NCBI RefSeq assembly: GCF_014844075.1
Contig: NZ_CP062165.1
Coordinates: 5,580,001-5,644,000 of the forward strand
Reading direction: 5' to 3'
DNA from: Paenibacillus sp. JNUCC-31
GTDB taxonomy: Bacteria; Bacillota; Bacilli; Paenibacillales; Paenibacillaceae
DNA: 64,000 nucleotides
Shown: one piece after another, positions 54,026 through 64,000 of the stretch
How the letters are laid out: the number at the start of each line of letters is the position of its first letter
How positions within the stretch are numbered: position 1 is the stretch's first letter
Translations under genes and position numbers: made by a program
The notes under the pieces: generated by a model
The model's input: the letters and a program-made list of their open reading frames with translations, nothing else
Told to the model about the DNA's origin: nothing
The model's database searches: none

Positions 54026-54601
54026 ATGATAGGCACAACGATACCGGCATTAAAAGAATGGGCCTCCGCAATCCGTGCATTGGAAACGGGTCGCCAGATT
54101 ATGGTGATGCGCAAAGGCGGGATTGTGGAGGAAACCAAACGTTTTGAGTTGAAAAGTCCAGCGTTCTACCTGTATCCGACTTATGAACATCAGCGTAAAG
54201 AACTGATAAAGTCTTCTGATCATTCCTTTGTTGAGGAATCACTGGCCGAATGGGTGCCTGAAGCTTCGACGATCCGACTCACAGCATATGCGGAAGTGAT
54301 ACAGGATTTGGAGATCAGAGATCAGGAGATGCTGGATCGACTTCTTGACTTTCATATGTGGACCGCGGATTTTGCTGAAGACCGCCTAAAGTGGAAACGC
54401 AAAGATCCACTCCACGTATTGATACTCCGAGTGTACCGTTTGAAGGAACCGATGGAGATTCCCGTATTATCTGAATACAACGGATGCCGTTCCTGGATTT
54501 CCATTCCGAATGGTCCGGTGCCGCGCGAAATGACGCCGGTGGTGGACGTTGCGGATTTTGACGAACAGGTACAGAAGATTAACGAGACGCTCAAAATGTA
54601 A
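54026..54601 (+). CDS. DUF1802 family protein
   Basis: 191 residues. The N-terminus PALKEWASAIRALETGRQIMVMRKGGI and FYLYPTYEHQRKEL mark the DUF1802 family, conserved in Bacillota and cyanobacteria without known function. A C-terminal stretch NGCRSWISIP is also typical. Start ATG after GGGAGGA; terminator after the gene. No operon partner. Confidence 0.78.
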   Translation: MIGTTIPALKEWASAIRALETGRQIMVMRKGGIVEETKRFELKSPAFYLYPTYEHQRKELIKSSDHSFVEESLAEWVPEASTIRLTAYAEVIQDLEIRDQEMLDRLLDFHMWTADFAEDRLKWKRKDPLHVLILRVYRLKEPMEIPVLSEYNGCRSWISIPNGPVPREMTPVVDVADFDEQVQKINETLKM

Positions 54602-54613
54602 TGTTATTTATCG

Positions 54614-54648
54614 AAAGGACTTGTCCATGATATGGATAGGTCCTTTTT
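54614..54648 (+). terminator. Terminator after the DUF1802 gene
   Basis: AAAGGACTTGTCCAT pairs with ATGGATAGGTCCTTT around GAT, followed by a T-run. Confidence 0.8.
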
Positions 54649-54809
54649 CGGTGGAGAGGAGCAGATTTGATAAAAGATTGAATCCCTGTGATTTTTCTCA
54701 CTGTCTATTTATGACGAAGAAGTTTTGTCATTTGATTCAATCTGGCTTTTATTATAGAATCAGATAGAATAATGTTTCCTGTAAGGGACAAGAGTTCTTA
54801 GGAAATGAC

Positions 54810-54847
54810 TTGATAATCATTGAGAATCAGTTTAGAATTATTCTAAA
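54810..54847 (+). promoter_or_regulatory. suf operon promoter with Fur/PerR-like palindrome over the -10 box
   Basis: TTGATA (54810-54815) and TAGAAT (54833-54838) have a 17-bp spacer. The -10 lies inside a perfect 17-bp odd palindrome, TTTAGAAT-T-ATTCTAAA (54831-54847), a 7-1-7 layout two mismatches from the PerR consensus. A Fur-like half site TGATAATCATTGA overlaps the -35. Iron or peroxide control of Fe-S assembly is likely. Confidence 0.6.
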
Positions 54848-54972
54848 GTGATTCTTGCTTTGGAGATTGGAGTACAGGAGAAATTCAGGGGAAGCCCTGT
54901 TCAGATATTAATAGGTGCTTTTTCGTTTTCGACAGTAAACATCAATTTAATCAATGGAGGGAAACAATACAC

Positions 54973-55755
54973 ATGGCTACGAATTTCGTCATTGAAGGTC
55001 TGAAAGCGACGATCGAAGGTAAGGAAATCCTGAAAGGCATTAACCTGGAAATGAAAGGTGGAGAAATCCACGCAATCATGGGTCCGAACGGAACTGGTAA
55101 ATCAACACTGGCTTCTGCACTGATGGGGCACCCTAAATATGAAGTAACAGAAGGTACGATTACACTTGACGGTGAAGATGTACTGGATATGGCTGTCGAC
55201 GAGCGTGCTCGTGCAGGTCTGTTCCTGGCTATGCAATACCCGAGTGAAATTGCTGGCGTAACGAATTCCGACTTCCTGCGTAGTGCAATCAACGCACGTC
55301 GTGGTGAAGGCAACGAGATCTCCCTGATCAAGTTCATTCGCCAAATGGAAGGTAAAATGAAAGAACTGGACATGAATCCTGAATTTGCTCACCGTTACCT
55401 GAATGAAGGTTTCTCCGGTGGTGAGAAAAAACGGAACGAGATTCTGCAAATGATGCTGCTGGATCCAAAAATTGTAGTACTCGATGAAATCGACTCCGGT
55501 CTGGATATCGATGCACTGAAAATCGTCGCCAACGGTGTAAACGCAATGAAGAGCGAAGATCGCGGATTCCTCATCATCACTCACTACCAACGCCTGTTGA
55601 ACTATATTACTCCTGACTATGTACACGTAATGATGCAAGGCCGTATTGTGAAGTCTGGCGGACCTGAGTTGGCTCACCGTCTGGAAGCTGAAGGATATGA
55701 CTGGGTTAAGGAAGAGCTGGGAATCACAGACGAAACTGTAGGCCAAGAAGCGTAA
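54973..55755 (+). CDS. sufC: Fe-S assembly ATPase SufC
   Basis: 260 residues. ABC ATPase with Walker A GPNGTGKST, signature FSGGEKKRNEI, and Walker B VVLDEIDSGLD, the exact SufC form. Forms the SufBC2D scaffold complex on which Fe-S clusters are built. First gene of sufCDSUB, behind a regulated promoter. SufD starts 24 bp downstream. Confidence 0.96.
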   Translation: MATNFVIEGLKATIEGKEILKGINLEMKGGEIHAIMGPNGTGKSTLASALMGHPKYEVTEGTITLDGEDVLDMAVDERARAGLFLAMQYPSEIAGVTNSDFLRSAINARRGEGNEISLIKFIRQMEGKMKELDMNPEFAHRYLNEGFSGGEKKRNEILQMMLLDPKIVVLDEIDSGLDIDALKIVANGVNAMKSEDRGFLIITHYQRLLNYITPDYVHVMMQGRIVKSGGPELAHRLEAEGYDWVKEELGITDETVGQEA

Positions 55756-55779
55756 AGACAAAACGGAGGAGGATAATCA

Positions 55780-58722
<2,943 letters not shown>

Positions 58723-58742
58723 CGATAGGGAGGTAGAGCAAG

Positions 58743-60140
58743 ATGGCTAAAAAAGCACCAGAAATGGAAGAGTATAAATATGGTTTTCGCGACGAACACA
58801 AATCCATCTTTCAAACCGGTAAAGGTCTGACTGCAGAAGTCGTTACGGAGATTTCCAAAATCAAGAACGAACCGGAATGGATGTTGGAATTCCGTTTGAA
58901 ATCCCTGAAGCAATTCGAAAAGATGCCGATGCCAAAATGGGGCGGAGATCTTGACGGATTGGATTTCAACGATATTCAGTACTATGTTCGTCCTTCTGAA
59001 AAACAAGGGAAGACATGGGAAGAGGTACCTTCTGAAATCAAGGAAACTTTTGATAAACTGGGTATCCCTGAAGCGGAGCAAAAATTCCTCGCAGGTGTAT
59101 CGGCTCAGTATGAGTCCGAGGTTGTATACCACAACATGCAAAAAGAATTGGAAGATCAGGGCGTAATCTTCATGGATACGGATACTGCACTTAGAGAGCA
59201 TCCGGAAATCCTGCGTGAATATTTCGCAACCGTTATTCCACCAGCAGATAACAAATTCGCTGCATTGAATAGTGCCGTTTGGTCCGGAGGAAGCTTCATC
59301 TACGTACCTAAAGGTGTAAAATGTGAAGTGCCTCTGCAAGCTTATTTCCGGATTAACTCCGAAAATATGGGGCAATTCGAGCGTACACTCATCATTGCGG
59401 ACGAAGACAGTTTCGTTCACTATGTAGAGGGCTGTACAGCTCCAATCTACAGCACGAACTCACTGCACAGTGCGGTCGTTGAGATCATCTGTAAGAAAAA
59501 TGCTCGTGTTCGTTACACGACAATCCAAAACTGGGCGCCAAACATTTACAACCTGGTTACTAAACGTGCGGTTGCTGAAGAAAATGCAACGATGGAATGG
59601 GTCGATGGCAACATCGGTTCCAAACTGACGATGAAATATCCAGCAGTTGTACTGAAAGGTCGCGGAGCTAAAGGTTCGGTACTGTCCATCGCTGTAGCTG
59701 GTAAAAATCAGCATCAGGATGCAGGTGCGAAAATGATTCACTTGGCTCCAGATACAACATCAACAATTGTATCCAAGTCGATCAGTAAACATGGTGGTAA
59801 AGTAACCTACCGTGGTCTGGCTTCCTTTGGTCGCCAAGCGGAGGGCGCGAAATCCAATATCAAATGTGATACGCTCATTCTGGATAATGAGTCCACATCC
59901 GATACGATTCCTTACAATGAAATCATGAATGATAACATCATGCTGGAGCATGAAGCTACCGTATCCAAAGTGTCCGAGGATCAACTCTTCTACCTGATGA
60001 GCCGCGGTCTGACCGATGCAGAAGCAACACAGATGATCATCATGGGCTTCATTGAACCGTTCACGAAAGAACTGCCGATGGAATATGCGGTAGAGATGAA
60101 CAGATTGATCAAATTCGAGATGGAGGGCTCCATCGGTTAA
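58743..60140 (+). CDS. sufB: Fe-S assembly protein SufB
   Basis: 465 residues. SufB features: [49 protein letters not shown] (conserved Cys), and the C-terminal [19 protein letters not shown]. Main scaffold subunit on which the cluster forms. Last gene of the operon; ATG after GGGAGGTAG. A strong terminator follows. Confidence 0.96.
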   Translation: MAKKAPEMEEYKYGFRDEHKSIFQTGKGLTAEVVTEISKIKNEPEWMLEFRLKSLKQFEKMPMPKWGGDLDGLDFNDIQYYVRPSEKQGKTWEEVPSEIKETFDKLGIPEAEQKFLAGVSAQYESEVVYHNMQKELEDQGVIFMDTDTALREHPEILREYFATVIPPADNKFAALNSAVWSGGSFIYVPKGVKCEVPLQAYFRINSENMGQFERTLIIADEDSFVHYVEGCTAPIYSTNSLHSAVVEIICKKNARVRYTTIQNWAPNIYNLVTKRAVAEENATMEWVDGNIGSKLTMKYPAVVLKGRGAKGSVLSIAVAGKNQHQDAGAKMIHLAPDTTSTIVSKSISKHGGKVTYRGLASFGRQAEGAKSNIKCDTLILDNESTSDTIPYNEIMNDNIMLEHEATVSKVSEDQLFYLMSRGLTDAEATQMIIMGFIEPFTKELPMEYAVEMNRLIKFEMEGSIG

Positions 60141-60230
60141 TCCGACTGTCATAGCCCGTTTCGGAAACGTAGATTCTGATTACGCAGCTTCTATGCCCAA
60201 TCCGTTTCACGTAATCTTATACAGAGTCAA

Positions 60231-60268
60231 AAAAAGATCGAGGGAGTTAGTCCCCTCGATCTTTTTTT
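60231..60268 (+). terminator. Terminator of the suf operon
   Basis: AAAAAGATCGAGGG pairs with CCCTCGATCTTTTT around an 8-nt loop, followed by further T. Confidence 0.88.
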
Positions 60269-60514
60269 ATGATCATTAACTCCCATGTCACTCCGGCTGG
60301 AAGGTGCCATTTTGAACGGTTGGTTGAAAGGAGGAATAAAGGTAAACTTTACAGAACATTTGGTTTTAGCGTAACTGCACCGTATAGAAGAGATTGGAGA
60401 GGCCAGAGGTTTCCCTTGCGATTCTGGGCAGTGCTTTTTAGTAATAAAATATGATCAAAAGCACAAACTATTTACTAGACTTGCGCATCTAATGATAGAA
60501 AAGGATGTGAATGT
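60269..60514. other. Gap between suf operon and M23 peptidase gene
   Basis: No convincing gene. GAAAGGAGG occurs near 60328 but no good start codon with a sensible frame follows, so it may be the remnant of a small gene or the leader of the M23 gene. No palindrome or RNA gene was evident. Confidence 0.35.
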
Positions 60515-61234
60515 ATGAGCTTAAATCCATTTGAAGGCTACCGCATTACCAGTTCATTCGGCTATCGTATTCATCCTATTTCTGGCGGGCAGACGTTCCA
60601 TCGCGGCGTTGATCTGGTCACAGAGCCATGGAATGGCCCTGTACATGCTTTTATGGACGGAACTGTACGTTTTGCTGCGGAAGGTGCTACGGGCTCAGGA
60701 TTCGGCGGTTATGGGCTTACCGTTGCAGTACAGGATTACAGGGGCTACTTGCATTGTTATGCTCACCTTTCCCGAATTGCAGTGCAAGTTGGACAGCAGG
60801 TGAGGCAAGGGCAGCTCCTTGGCAACCAGGGCAGCACAGGCGAAAGTACCGGTCCGCATGTGCATTATGAGGTACGCATATCCAGCACCCCTTCGTATGG
60901 ATATACGGCGAGTGAGAACGGCGTTGTTGATCCAGGAAACTATTTGCAAAAAGAATATAATTCAGCTGATGGAGAAACGAAGGAGATGCTTATGACAGCG
61001 GACGAGAAGAAGCGCTTTACCGCGATGGAAAAGACACTGGAAGTCCAATCAGCATGGATTCAGCAGCAGAAAAAGACTTCCAATATGGCTTGCCCGCCTT
61101 GGGCAGAGGAAGCATACCATTACTACCAGTCGTTTATGATGAACGATACAGGTAGTTATGATTTTTGGAGAATACTTGTCATTATGTACCGCAAGGAAAA
61201 GGGAATTGAGGTCTCACCCCAATCGGAAAGCTAA
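60515..61234 (+). CDS. M23 family metallopeptidase without signal peptide (phage-lysin-like)
   Basis: 239 residues, ATG after AAAGGATGTG. M23 (LytM) domain 1-145: FGYRIHPISGG, FHRGVDLV (zinc His/Asp), and the catalytic GPHVHYEV. The linker and C-terminal region (MLMTADEKKRFTAMEKTLE, then CPPWAEEAYHYYQS, GSYDFWRILVIMYRKEKG) resemble those of prophage or tailocin lysins. No signal peptide or membrane anchor is visible, so export would need a holin, or it acts in the mother cell. It cuts peptidoglycan cross-bridges if active. No other phage genes are nearby. Confidence 0.75.
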   Translation: MSLNPFEGYRITSSFGYRIHPISGGQTFHRGVDLVTEPWNGPVHAFMDGTVRFAAEGATGSGFGGYGLTVAVQDYRGYLHCYAHLSRIAVQVGQQVRQGQLLGNQGSTGESTGPHVHYEVRISSTPSYGYTASENGVVDPGNYLQKEYNSADGETKEMLMTADEKKRFTAMEKTLEVQSAWIQQQKKTSNMACPPWAEEAYHYYQSFMMNDTGSYDFWRILVIMYRKEKGIEVSPQSES

Positions 61235-61373
61235 CTAACGGATCAGGAGTAACCACTTCACTATGCTTCAATCCAGGCAGACAACCATTTATTGAATGTT
61301 GCCGATTCGCCCGGTTCATCGAAACTGCCAACGTCATATGTTAGGGTATACCTGATGAAGAGGAGGCAATCAC

Positions 61374-61505
61374 ATGAGCGAAGTAGGATATGGCTGTGGG
61401 GGCAACGTAGGCGGTGTAGGTGGATACAATATGTTCACAAGCACTGGCGCGATCTTGGTACTGTTCATTCTGTTGGTTATCATCACGAAAGCATTCTGCG
61501 TGTAA
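61374..61505 (+). CDS. YjcZ-like small sporulation membrane peptide
   Basis: 43 residues, ATG after GAGGAGG. A Gly/Tyr/Cys-rich N-terminus (VGYGCGGNVGGVGGYN) is followed by a hydrophobic helix (GAILVLFILLVIITKAFCV). This layout is typical of YjcZ/YczN-type tiny spore-associated peptides of Bacillus and Paenibacillus. Its terminator is split by the IS element at 61552. Confidence 0.7.
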   Translation: MSEVGYGCGGNVGGVGGYNMFTSTGAILVLFILLVIITKAFCV

Positions 61506-61531
61506 TCCTGCATGTTCGAATGGGAAGATAC

Positions 61532-61551
61532 AAAAGGGAAGCCTTAACGGC
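61532..61551 (+). terminator. Terminator of the YjcZ-like gene, interrupted by the IS element
   Basis: The 5' arm AAAAGGGAAGCC (61532-61543), loop TTAAC and the first three bases of the 3' arm remain on the left. The rest, TCCCCTTTTTT, is at 63200-63210 beyond the element. Joined across the target duplication they pair at 11 of 12 positions. Confidence 0.75.
61542..61551. repeat. Left copy of 10-bp target-site duplication
   Basis: CCTTAACGGC, identical to 63190-63199. It directly abuts the left terminal inverted repeat. Confidence 0.9.
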
Positions 61552-61564
61552 CAATGTCATTAAG
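61552..61564 (+). repeat. Left terminal inverted repeat of the IS
   Basis: CAATGTCATTAAG, the exact reverse complement of 63177-63189. Confidence 0.9.
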
Positions 61565-61595
61565 ATAAGGCACAGACCCAAAAATGAATAACAAG

Positions 61596-61629
61596 AGCAG
61601 GTCATCCAAAAGATGGCCTGCTTTTTTTT
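61596..61629 (+). terminator. Terminator inside the IS left end, upstream of the transposase
   Basis: AGCAGGTCATC pairs with GATGGCCTGCT (one G-U) around a 5-nt loop, followed by seven to eight T. It would block outside transcription from entering the transposase gene and now ends the transcript of the YjcZ-like gene. Confidence 0.85.
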
Positions 61630-61700
61630 GCGTAAAAAAACTTGACAAGTTGTTAGAAATGTGTAGCGAAGCCCCTTGAAACAAAGAGGAGGTTACGCCA

Positions 61701-63023
61701 ATGAATTCGTACGCAATTTCGCTAAAAGACAAGTTGACATCCCTCATACGAGAAATGTCTCTCGCGCCCGCACCTTATGTTAGAAACGCGGAAAACGATT
61801 TTACCCGAAAGAAAAAGTTGCCTTTTGAAACGGTAATGCATCTTCTCATCTCTATGGGAGGCAACAGCCTGTACAAGGAGCTTCTGGAATCCCAAGGCTA
61901 TGATGTGAACACCGCAACCACTTCTGCTTTTGTCCAGCAGCGGAATAAAATTCTGCCGTCTGCTGTGGAGTTCTTGTTTCACCAATTTACGCAATCCTAC
62001 ACGGATATCAAGGACTACCGCGGGTATCGGTTACTTGCCGTTGACGGTTCGGATTTGCATATCGCTACGGACTCGTCAGACACGGATACCTACTTTCAAA
62101 ATGCGCCTGGGACGAAAGGCTACAACCTGTTGCACTTGAACGCTGCCTATGACTTATGCAACCGACTATATGTAGATGCGGTCGTCCAGCCGCGAAGATT
62201 GTGCAACGAGGGAAGGGCGCTCGCCACGATGGTGGATCGTTCTCCCATTCAGGGAAAAACCATTGTCATTGCTGACCGGGGCTATGAAAGCTACAACAAT
62301 TTCGCACATTTGGAACGCAAGGGGTGGAGCTATGTCATTCGGGTAAAGGATCTGAATTCAAAGGGGATTCTTTCAGGCTTACACTTGCCTTCTGGGGGAG
62401 AATTTGATACGAACGTGCATCTGACACTTACCAAAAAGCAAACCAAAGAGATTAAGGCTCAGCCTGAGAAGTATAAGTTCGTCCCATCCACCTCTACCTT
62501 TGATTTTTTGGATCTGCAGGAGAATCTGTATTACCCGATTTTCTTTCGGGTTGTTCGTTTTGTACTGCCAACGGGCGATTATGAAACCGTCATTACAAAT
62601 CTTTCAGCCGATGATTTTCCGCCGGATGCACTGAAATCTATTTATCACCTGCGCTGGGGCATTGAAACTTCTTTCAGGGCACTAAAATACACTGTGGGTC
62701 TGACCAATTTTCACGCCAAAAAGCAAGAGTCCATCGTCCAAGAGATATTCGCAAGAATGATCCTGTACAATTTTGCTGAAATGGTGACCTCGCACGTCAT
62801 CATTTCGCAAATGGATAAACAGCACCTATACCAAGTAAACTTTACGGTTGCTGTTCATGTGTGTAGGTACTTTCTGCGCTCAAGGGACGAAGAACCCCCG
62901 CCTGATGTTGAAGCACTGATTCGCAAGAACATATTGCCCATTCGACCCCATCGACCAGGACAGGAGAATAAGCGAAAAATCCGCTGGAAATCAGTCGTTA
63001 GCTTCGTATACAGAGTAGCATAA
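61701..63023 (+). CDS. IS4-family transposase
   Basis: 440 residues, intact. DDE residues: Asp115 in LLAVDGSDLH, Asp192 in VIADRGYES, and Glu322 in LRWGIETSFRALK, the last in the Y-(2)-R-(3)-E-(6)-K-like motif of IS4. ATG after GAGGAGG. Base use does not differ clearly from the surroundings. No frameshift, so the element may be active. Confidence 0.92.
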   Translation: MNSYAISLKDKLTSLIREMSLAPAPYVRNAENDFTRKKKLPFETVMHLLISMGGNSLYKELLESQGYDVNTATTSAFVQQRNKILPSAVEFLFHQFTQSYTDIKDYRGYRLLAVDGSDLHIATDSSDTDTYFQNAPGTKGYNLLHLNAAYDLCNRLYVDAVVQPRRLCNEGRALATMVDRSPIQGKTIVIADRGYESYNNFAHLERKGWSYVIRVKDLNSKGILSGLHLPSGGEFDTNVHLTLTKKQTKEIKAQPEKYKFVPSTSTFDFLDLQENLYYPIFFRVVRFVLPTGDYETVITNLSADDFPPDALKSIYHLRWGIETSFRALKYTVGLTNFHAKKQESIVQEIFARMILYNFAEMVTSHVIISQMDKQHLYQVNFTVAVHVCRYFLRSRDEEPPPDVEALIRKNILPIRPHRPGQENKRKIRWKSVVSFVYRVA

Positions 63024-63046
63024 TTAGTGCCATATGAACATTTTTT

Positions 63047-63146
63047 AAGCGGACATTCCTTCCGCTTTGTTTGCTGTATCATTTTTTCGTACTTGGACAA
63101 AAAAGTAACGGCACAGGACTTTTCCCATGCCGTTTCAATTTTATTT
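63047..63146 (+). terminator. Two hairpins after the transposase gene
   Basis: AAGCGGA/TCCGCTT (63047-63067) and AACGGCA/TGCCGTT (63107-63134), the second followed by a T-rich stretch. They end the transposase transcript inside the element. Confidence 0.65.
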
Positions 63147-63176
63147 TTTTATTCTCATTTTTGTCTTTAAGCTAAA

Positions 63177-63189
63177 CTTAATGACATTG
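63177..63189 (-). repeat. Right terminal inverted repeat of the IS
   Basis: CTTAATGACATTG, the reverse complement of the left repeat. Confidence 0.9.
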
Positions 63190-63199
63190 CCTTAACGGC
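63190..63199. repeat. Right copy of 10-bp target-site duplication
   Basis: CCTTAACGGC, identical to 61542-61551; followed by TCCCCTTTTTT, the rest of the broken terminator. Confidence 0.9.
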
Positions 63200-63285
63200 T
63201 CCCCTTTTTTCTGTGCATCCAAACGCATATTGTTCCTGGTGTTGACTTGCTCTGACGAATACTTCGCATAACCGTGCAGCTCATG

Positions 63286-64000
63286 CTACTGTACATAAAT
63301 TTCAACGATAGCGATGTCTCTTTCCTTCGCTAGATCAATAAAGGCTGTAGAAGTCTGTACGAGTGGTCGGAAGTAATCCGCAGGATTGTTCATCACAATC
63401 AGGCCGGTTTCGCCAGTAGTAAGCAGAATCCGTTTGCCGATAAAATTGGGCAGCATATGTTTGATGAGTTCCTGAGTAGCTTCACCGTTCAGTTGACCGA
63501 AGCTGAGGCTGTACAACTCACACAGAACGGAGATTAGCTCCTGTTTGGTCTGATATACCCGGTTGGTTGTCATGGCACTGTAAACGTCTGCTACGGCTGT
63601 TATGCGGGCATAGGGATGAATCTCGTCTCCTTTGAGTCCATGAGGATAACCGCTTCCATCTTCTCGCTCATGATGCTGGAGCGCGACTGTGGCAAGAAGT
63701 TCATTCTGAGTGGATTCCTTAATAATATCGTACCCGTAGAATGTATGTTTCTTCATCTCTTCGAACTCTTCCGGGGTCAATTTACCCGGTTTATGTAATA
63801 TTTCATGAGGAATCTTGGACTTGCCAATATCATGAAGATATCCTGCTTTCGCCACATTGAGACACTCTTCAGGATTGTAGCCCATCCAACCAGCAATATA
63901 AAAAGCGAGCATGCCGACCTGTAGGGAATGGTTGTAGGTATAATCATTGTCCCCGTCAAGCATTAGCAGCAAGGAGACAACATCCTTTTGTTTTTCAAGC
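63286..64000 (-). CDS. HD-GYP domain cyclic-di-GMP phosphodiesterase, 5' part beyond window edge
   Basis: The last ~237 codons are visible on the minus strand; the frame stays open to the window edge, so the N-terminus is missing. HD-GYP motifs: YNHSLQVGMLAFY, GYLHDIGKSKIP (HD pair), LQHHEREDGSGYP (GYP), and ARITAVADVYSAMTTNR. A C-terminal piece after the HD-GYP core (GKRILLTTGETGLIVMNNP) is common in Bacillota members. Degrades c-di-GMP, opposing the GGDEF activity of the protein encoded at 29521. Confidence 0.88.
   Translation of the reverse strand, partial: LEKQKDVVSLLLMLDGDNDYTYNHSLQVGMLAFYIAGWMGYNPEECLNVAKAGYLHDIGKSKIPHEILHKPGKLTPEEFEEMKKHTFYGYDIIKESTQNELLATVALQHHEREDGSGYPHGLKGDEIHPYARITAVADVYSAMTTNRVYQTKQELISVLCELYSLSFGQLNGEATQELIKHMLPNFIGKRILLTTGETGLIVMNNPADYFRPLVQTSTAFIDLAKERDIAIVEIYVQ

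Larger units (their letters stand above)
61552..63189 (+). mobile_element. Complete IS4-family insertion sequence, 1,638 bp
   Basis: Bounded by 13-bp perfect terminal repeats CAATGTCATTAAG with further matches such as AAAAATGA about 28 bp in. Carries one transposase gene and is flanked by a 10-bp target duplication, in the range known for IS4/IS231-type elements. Intact ends, reading frame and exact target duplication suggest a recent insertion. Confidence 0.92.

Noticed and set aside
60269..60454. 61-codon frame after the suf operon
   Set aside because: It starts inside the terminator T-run and has no ribosome site; the composition looks random.

Overview
The window looks like a chromosomal segment of a Paenibacillus-type Bacillota. 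The signs are strong AGGAGG-type ribosome binding sites with frequent TTG/GTG starts, sporulation genes (prkA, yhbH, spoVR, pdaA, a YjcZ-like peptide), YesM/YesN-type sugar regulation, LplB/LplC-type sugar permeases, a sufCDSUB operon in the Bacillus order, and a lasso-peptide operon of the paeninodin kind. No rRNA, tRNA or CRISPR array was seen. No tool was run: every family call comes from reading the translated sequences.

Layout. 1-287: start of a beta-lactamase-fold serine hydrolase cut by the window edge. 518-11884: a sugar operon (esterase, two ABC permeases, solute-binding lipoprotein, GH3 beta-glucosidase, GH94 phosphorylase, LacI regulator). It matches the gene set known for 1,2-beta-oligoglucan (sophoro-oligosaccharide) use and is preceded by a good promoter with two near-identical operators. 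12-22.6 kb: mixed genes (a 34-residue membrane peptide, phosphodiester glycosidase, ComA-like regulator, aminotransferase, azoreductase, DUF2161 protein, PrkA kinase, globin-coupled sensor, second LacI regulator). 22.8-29.3 kb: a xylan module (YesN, YesM, secreted multidomain GH10 xylanase) with a cre-like site. 29.5-36.3 kb: a MHYT-PAS-GGDEF-EAL protein, the spoVR/yhbH pair, and a UMF1-type exporter.

36.5-45.8 kb is the most interesting part: a lasso-peptide operon with sulfotransferase, cyclase, precursor, HPr-kinase-like peptide kinase, PqqD-like leader-binding protein, leader peptidase, nucleotidyltransferase and ABC exporter. An APS kinase (cysC), which makes the sulfate donor PAPS, faces it on the other strand. 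Paired operator-like repeats lie in the promoter region, and two mutually exclusive hairpins, the second a terminator, lie just after the precursor gene. The predicted product has a nine-residue ring and an acidic tail ending in Ser, and could be phosphorylated, nucleotidylated and/or sulfated.

45.9-64 kb is mostly housekeeping: PdaA, DegV, DUF423, YunC, methionine salvage mtnK-mtnA, Dps, DUF1802, then sufCDSUB with a Fur/PerR-like palindrome over its -10 box. A signal-less M23 peptidase and a YjcZ-like spore peptide follow. A complete 1,638-bp IS4-family element (10-bp target duplication) has inserted into the loop of the terminator after the YjcZ-like gene. The window ends inside an HD-GYP phosphodiesterase gene.
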